A DNA stretch of 64,000 nt from Pollutimonas sp036675275 (lineage in GTDB: Bacteria > Pseudomonadota > Gammaproteobacteria > Burkholderiales > Burkholderiaceae_B). The stretch spans positions 1 through 64,000 of the forward strand of contig JAKFFG010000007.1 of the NCBI GenBank assembly GCA_036675275.1, in the 5' to 3' direction. Positions 61,720 to 64,000 of this stretch are shown piece by piece. The notes under the pieces are model-generated. The model was not told the DNA's origin. It made no database searches and was given only the letters and a program-made list of their open reading frames with translations. Each line of letters begins with the position of its first letter. Positions within the stretch are counted from its first letter, which is position 1. A program made the translations under genes and the position numbers.

Positions 61720-62985
61720 TCAGCCGCCTTGCAACAGCTCGGCCAGTGTCAGCGCGACCACCTTGGTAGCGCCATTCAGGTCATTCAGCCGCAGGTTTTC
61801 GTCTGTGTTGTGGCCTCGCGCCTCCATCAGGGTGCGCGGTCCGGCACCGTACAACACAGTCGGTATGCCGCGCTGGGTGTAGTGCCGGGCGTCTGTATAA
61901 AGAGGAACCCCGTGGGCCGGGATTTCTGCGCCGAAAAACGCCCCCGCGTGTCGCTGTAGCGGTTCTATCAGGCGGTCTGCGCCCGGCAGGCGTTCCAGGG
62001 GAACGGCAAGCATGATCCGTCGAAACGCCACGGTAATGCCCGCATGCGCGTCAGCCGCTGCCTGCACTACCTGGCGCAGCTCGCCTTCCACATCCGTACC
62101 CGTCTCTTCCGGAATCATGCGCCGATCGATACGCAAGCAGACCAGGTCCGGCACGACGTTTGTGTTGATGCCTCCGTGGATGAGTCCGACGGTAAGCGTG
62201 GGCGTATCGATGCCCGGCGTCGCTGAATGGCGTTGCGCCAGCGTGTCGCGGTAGGCGTACAGGGACTGCAGCACCGATGTTGCGGCCTCCAGTGCATCGA
62301 CGCCTGTATGCGGCATGGCCGCGTGGGCCTGCTTGCCGTGTACGGCCACTTCCAGGTGCAGGCAGCCATTGTGCGCCGTCGTTACGCCATACGAGAATCC
62401 CGCCGAAATGGCCTGGTCGGGCACCGTGATTCCTTCATCAAGCAGCCATTTCGGGCCGAGGTCTCCGCCGGCTTCCTCATCGTAAGTGAAATGCAACTCC
62501 AGCACGCCATTCAATTCGCCACCCTGTCGTGCCGCCTCGCGCAATGCCAGAAGTGCCCAGGTATAGGTGGCGAAGTCTGACTTCGATACGGCCACGCCAC
62601 GTCCGTACATGACGGGGCCGTGTTCGGCGCAGTCGACGATTTCTCCGCCGTAAGGCTGATGCCGCCACCCCTGGCCGGGCGGCACGACATCGCCGTGTGC
62701 GTTCAAGGCTATGGTGGGGCCGCCGGTTCCGAAAACCTCGCGCACCACCAGATTGGTGATCGACACCATGCCATGGGCTTGCACCAGGGCTTGTGGAACG
62801 GGATAGGCTTCTACCTCAATGCCCAGCTGCTTCAGCAGGAGCGCCGTCTGTTCGGCATGGGGAGCGCAGTCGCCGGCGGGATTGTCGGAAGGAACACGCA
62901 CCAGTGCTTGAAGGAATAATTCCTGTGCGGCACGCTGGTCGTCGACAAAATGGCTTACGGCTGTTGCGGTTTCGGTTGCAGGCAT
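61720..62985 (-). CDS. M20 family metallopeptidase/deacylase (ArgE/DapE-like)
   Basis: This 421-residue enzyme has the ArgE/DapE layout: NAHGDVVPPGQGWRHQPYGG with the first metal His and Asp (near residue 96), FTYDEEAGGDLGPKWLL with the catalytic Glu pair (near 170), and GVPLYTDARHYTQRGIPTVLYG with a late metal region. It lacks features of a specific biosynthetic ArgE or DapE and is probably a general amide or N-acyl-amino-acid hydrolase. Its stop abuts that of the convergent M20 gene. Confidence 0.86.
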   Translation of the reverse strand: MPATETATAVSHFVDDQRAAQELFLQALVRVPSDNPAGDCAPHAEQTALLLKQLGIEVEAYPVPQALVQAHGMVSITNLVVREVFGTGGPTIALNAHGDVVPPGQGWRHQPYGGEIVDCAEHGPVMYGRGVAVSKSDFATYTWALLALREAARQGGELNGVLELHFTYDEEAGGDLGPKWLLDEGITVPDQAISAGFSYGVTTAHNGCLHLEVAVHGKQAHAAMPHTGVDALEAATSVLQSLYAYRDTLAQRHSATPGIDTPTLTVGLIHGGINTNVVPDLVCLRIDRRMIPEETGTDVEGELRQVVQAAADAHAGITVAFRRIMLAVPLERLPGADRLIEPLQRHAGAFFGAEIPAHGVPLYTDARHYTQRGIPTVLYGAGPRTLMEARGHNTDENLRLNDLNGATKVVALTLAELLQGG

Positions 62986-63140
62986 GGCGGCAATCCCAGG
63001 GGAAAGCGAAACGAAGAAGCGTGACGTACCCCGGCACTGTAGTGCAGGTGAAATTTGGATGCAATGTTGATTGCGGCATGCCCAATCTTCCTGCGCCGAT
63101 TGATGTATTCTGTCTGATTCATTCAGAAGGAGTACTACTC

Positions 63141-63422
63141 ATGGCCCAAGCTACAGCCCGTCACATTCTCGTTTCAACAGAAGAAAAATGCCAGGAACTC
63201 AAGACTGCCATTGAAGAAGGCGCCGATTTCGCGCAGGTTGCCAAGGATAATTCCAGCTGCCCCTCCAGTCGCGATGGCGGCAATCTGGGATCATTCGGAC
63301 CGGGACAGATGGTCAAGGAATTCGACACCGTCGTATTCAGCGCCCCCATCAATGTCGTCCAAGGTCCTGTGAAAACTCAATTTGGTTATCACCTTCTGGA
63401 AGTCACCAGCCGCCAAGACTGA
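63141..63422 (+). CDS. Parvulin-type peptidyl-prolyl isomerase (PpiC-like)
   Basis: This 93-residue protein is a single parvulin domain, catalysing cis-trans isomerisation of prolyl bonds. It has ARHILVSTEEKCQEL, the segment FAQVAKDNSSCPSSRDGGNLGSF in part, and the late FGYHLLEVTSR with the active-site His near 85. The ATG at 63141 follows AGAAGGAG. Like PpiC it is probably cytoplasmic and has no signal peptide. kdsA starts 4 bp after its stop. Confidence 0.93.
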   Translation: MAQATARHILVSTEEKCQELKTAIEEGADFAQVAKDNSSCPSSRDGGNLGSFGPGQMVKEFDTVVFSAPINVVQGPVKTQFGYHLLEVTSRQD

Positions 63423-63426
63423 TGCC

Positions 63427-64000
63427 ATGAAAACGATAGAAATCTCCAACCGGGTTTCGTGCGCCAATAATTTGCCGTTTGTGCTGTTCGGCGGTATCAA
63501 TGTCCTCGAATCCGAGGACCTGGCGATGCGTACTTGCGAACGATACAAGCAAGTAACCGAGAAGCTCGATATCCCCTACGTCTTCAAGGCGTCGTTCGAC
63601 AAGGCAAACCGTTCGTCTATCCATTCCTATCGCGGTCCGGGGCTGGAAGAGGGCCTGAAAATCCTTCAGAAAGTCGCGGCAGCCTTCGATGTGCCGGTTC
63701 TCACTGATGTACACGAACCGTCGCAGGCCGACGCCGTCGCGCAGGTCGCCGATGTGCTGCAATTGCCGGCATTTCTTGCGCGCCAGACTGACCTGGTCGT
63801 GGCATTGGCCAAGACCAAACGTCCCATCAACATCAAGAAGCCCCAGTTTCTCAGCCCTGGCCAGCTTTTGAACGTTGTTGAAAAGTTTGGCCAGGCCGGC
63901 AATGATCGCGTGCTGCTGTGCGAGCGGGGCACCTGCTTCGGTTATGACAATCTTGTGGTGGACATGTTGGGCTTTGATGTCATGAAGAAGACTTGCGGCG
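63427..64000 (+). CDS. kdsA: 3-deoxy-D-manno-octulosonate-8-phosphate synthase, 5' part
   Basis: KdsA condenses phosphoenolpyruvate with arabinose-5-phosphate in Kdo synthesis for lipopolysaccharide. The 191 residues visible include NLPFVLFGGINVLES, YVFKASFDKANRSS, VLTDVHEPSQA, ARQTDLV and INIKKPQFLSPGQ; ERGTCFGYDNLVVDM follows. The gene runs off the window. It is close behind the parvulin gene and probably co-transcribed. Its presence shows a Gram-negative with LPS. Confidence 0.95.
   Translation, partial: MKTIEISNRVSCANNLPFVLFGGINVLESEDLAMRTCERYKQVTEKLDIPYVFKASFDKANRSSIHSYRGPGLEEGLKILQKVAAAFDVPVLTDVHEPSQADAVAQVADVLQLPAFLARQTDLVVALAKTKRPINIKKPQFLSPGQLLNVVEKFGQAGNDRVLLCERGTCFGYDNLVVDMLGFDVMKKTCG

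Overview
The window is bacterial chromosome from the replication-origin region of a betaproteobacterium, most likely an Alcaligenaceae (Bordetella/Pusillimonas-like). Three things point there: the gene orders tRNA-Tyr/Gly/Thr-tuf, mnmG-rsmG-parA-parB, rpmH-rnpA-yidD-yidC and dnaA-dnaN-gyrB without recF; the number of orphan Bug/TctC-type binding proteins; and the codon and base usage. Species assignment is an inference. No rRNA, CRISPR array, prophage or transposase was seen.

Layout. 1-750: 5' part of tuf preceded by three tRNAs, all on the minus strand. 866-5222: mnmG-rsmG-parA-parB, tightly coupled on the minus strand. 5223-6194: gene-free centromere region with four parS-like sites, followed by a cold-shock gene. 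6652-10350: methionine aminotransferase-like gene, then two colinear origin-like elements (about 8001-8260 and 10034-10293, exactly 2033 bp apart) bracketing a metallophosphoesterase and a PaiB-like gene with two in-frame amber codons. 10351-14212: iron-siderophore ABC transporter with a possible Fur site. 14286-15132: internally deleted rhuM and a tiny upstream ORF. 15262-16704: mnmE.

16793-25398 holds YciI, a YetF/DUF421 protein with a C-terminal zinc ribbon, catalase, and an operon for an organic acid (Bug receptor, acyl-CoA synthetase, citryl-CoA lyase-like protein, two SDRs) with a divergent IclR regulator. This block sits between mnmE and yidC, which are adjacent in most relatives. 25467-33351: yidC-yidD-rnpA-rpmH leftward and dnaA-dnaN-gyrB rightward.

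33527-64000 is mostly accessory metabolism: a D-tartrate dehydratase with Bug receptor and LysR regulator; a lytic transglycosylase; a VOC protein; a class C beta-lactamase-like serine hydrolase; an amidase; two Bug receptors; a seven-gene minus-strand cluster (MmgE/PrpD, FAH, acyl-CoA dehydrogenase, MaoC-type hydratase, CitE-like lyase, CaiB CoA-transferase, IclR) resembling C5-dicarboxylate/itaconate-type catabolism; ethanolamine ammonia-lyase EutBC; nitrite reductase NirBD with an FNT channel; a PstS-like periplasmic protein paired with a PAS-GGDEF-EAL protein; two M20 amidohydrolases; a parvulin; and the 5' part of kdsA.

The most unusual feature is the duplicated origin-like element near mnmG, about 18-20 kb from dnaA, next to the parS cluster. 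Genes to its left are mostly leftward and the replication genes to its right are rightward, as expected around a bidirectional origin. All functions are read from sequence motifs; no database search or GC-skew calculation was run.
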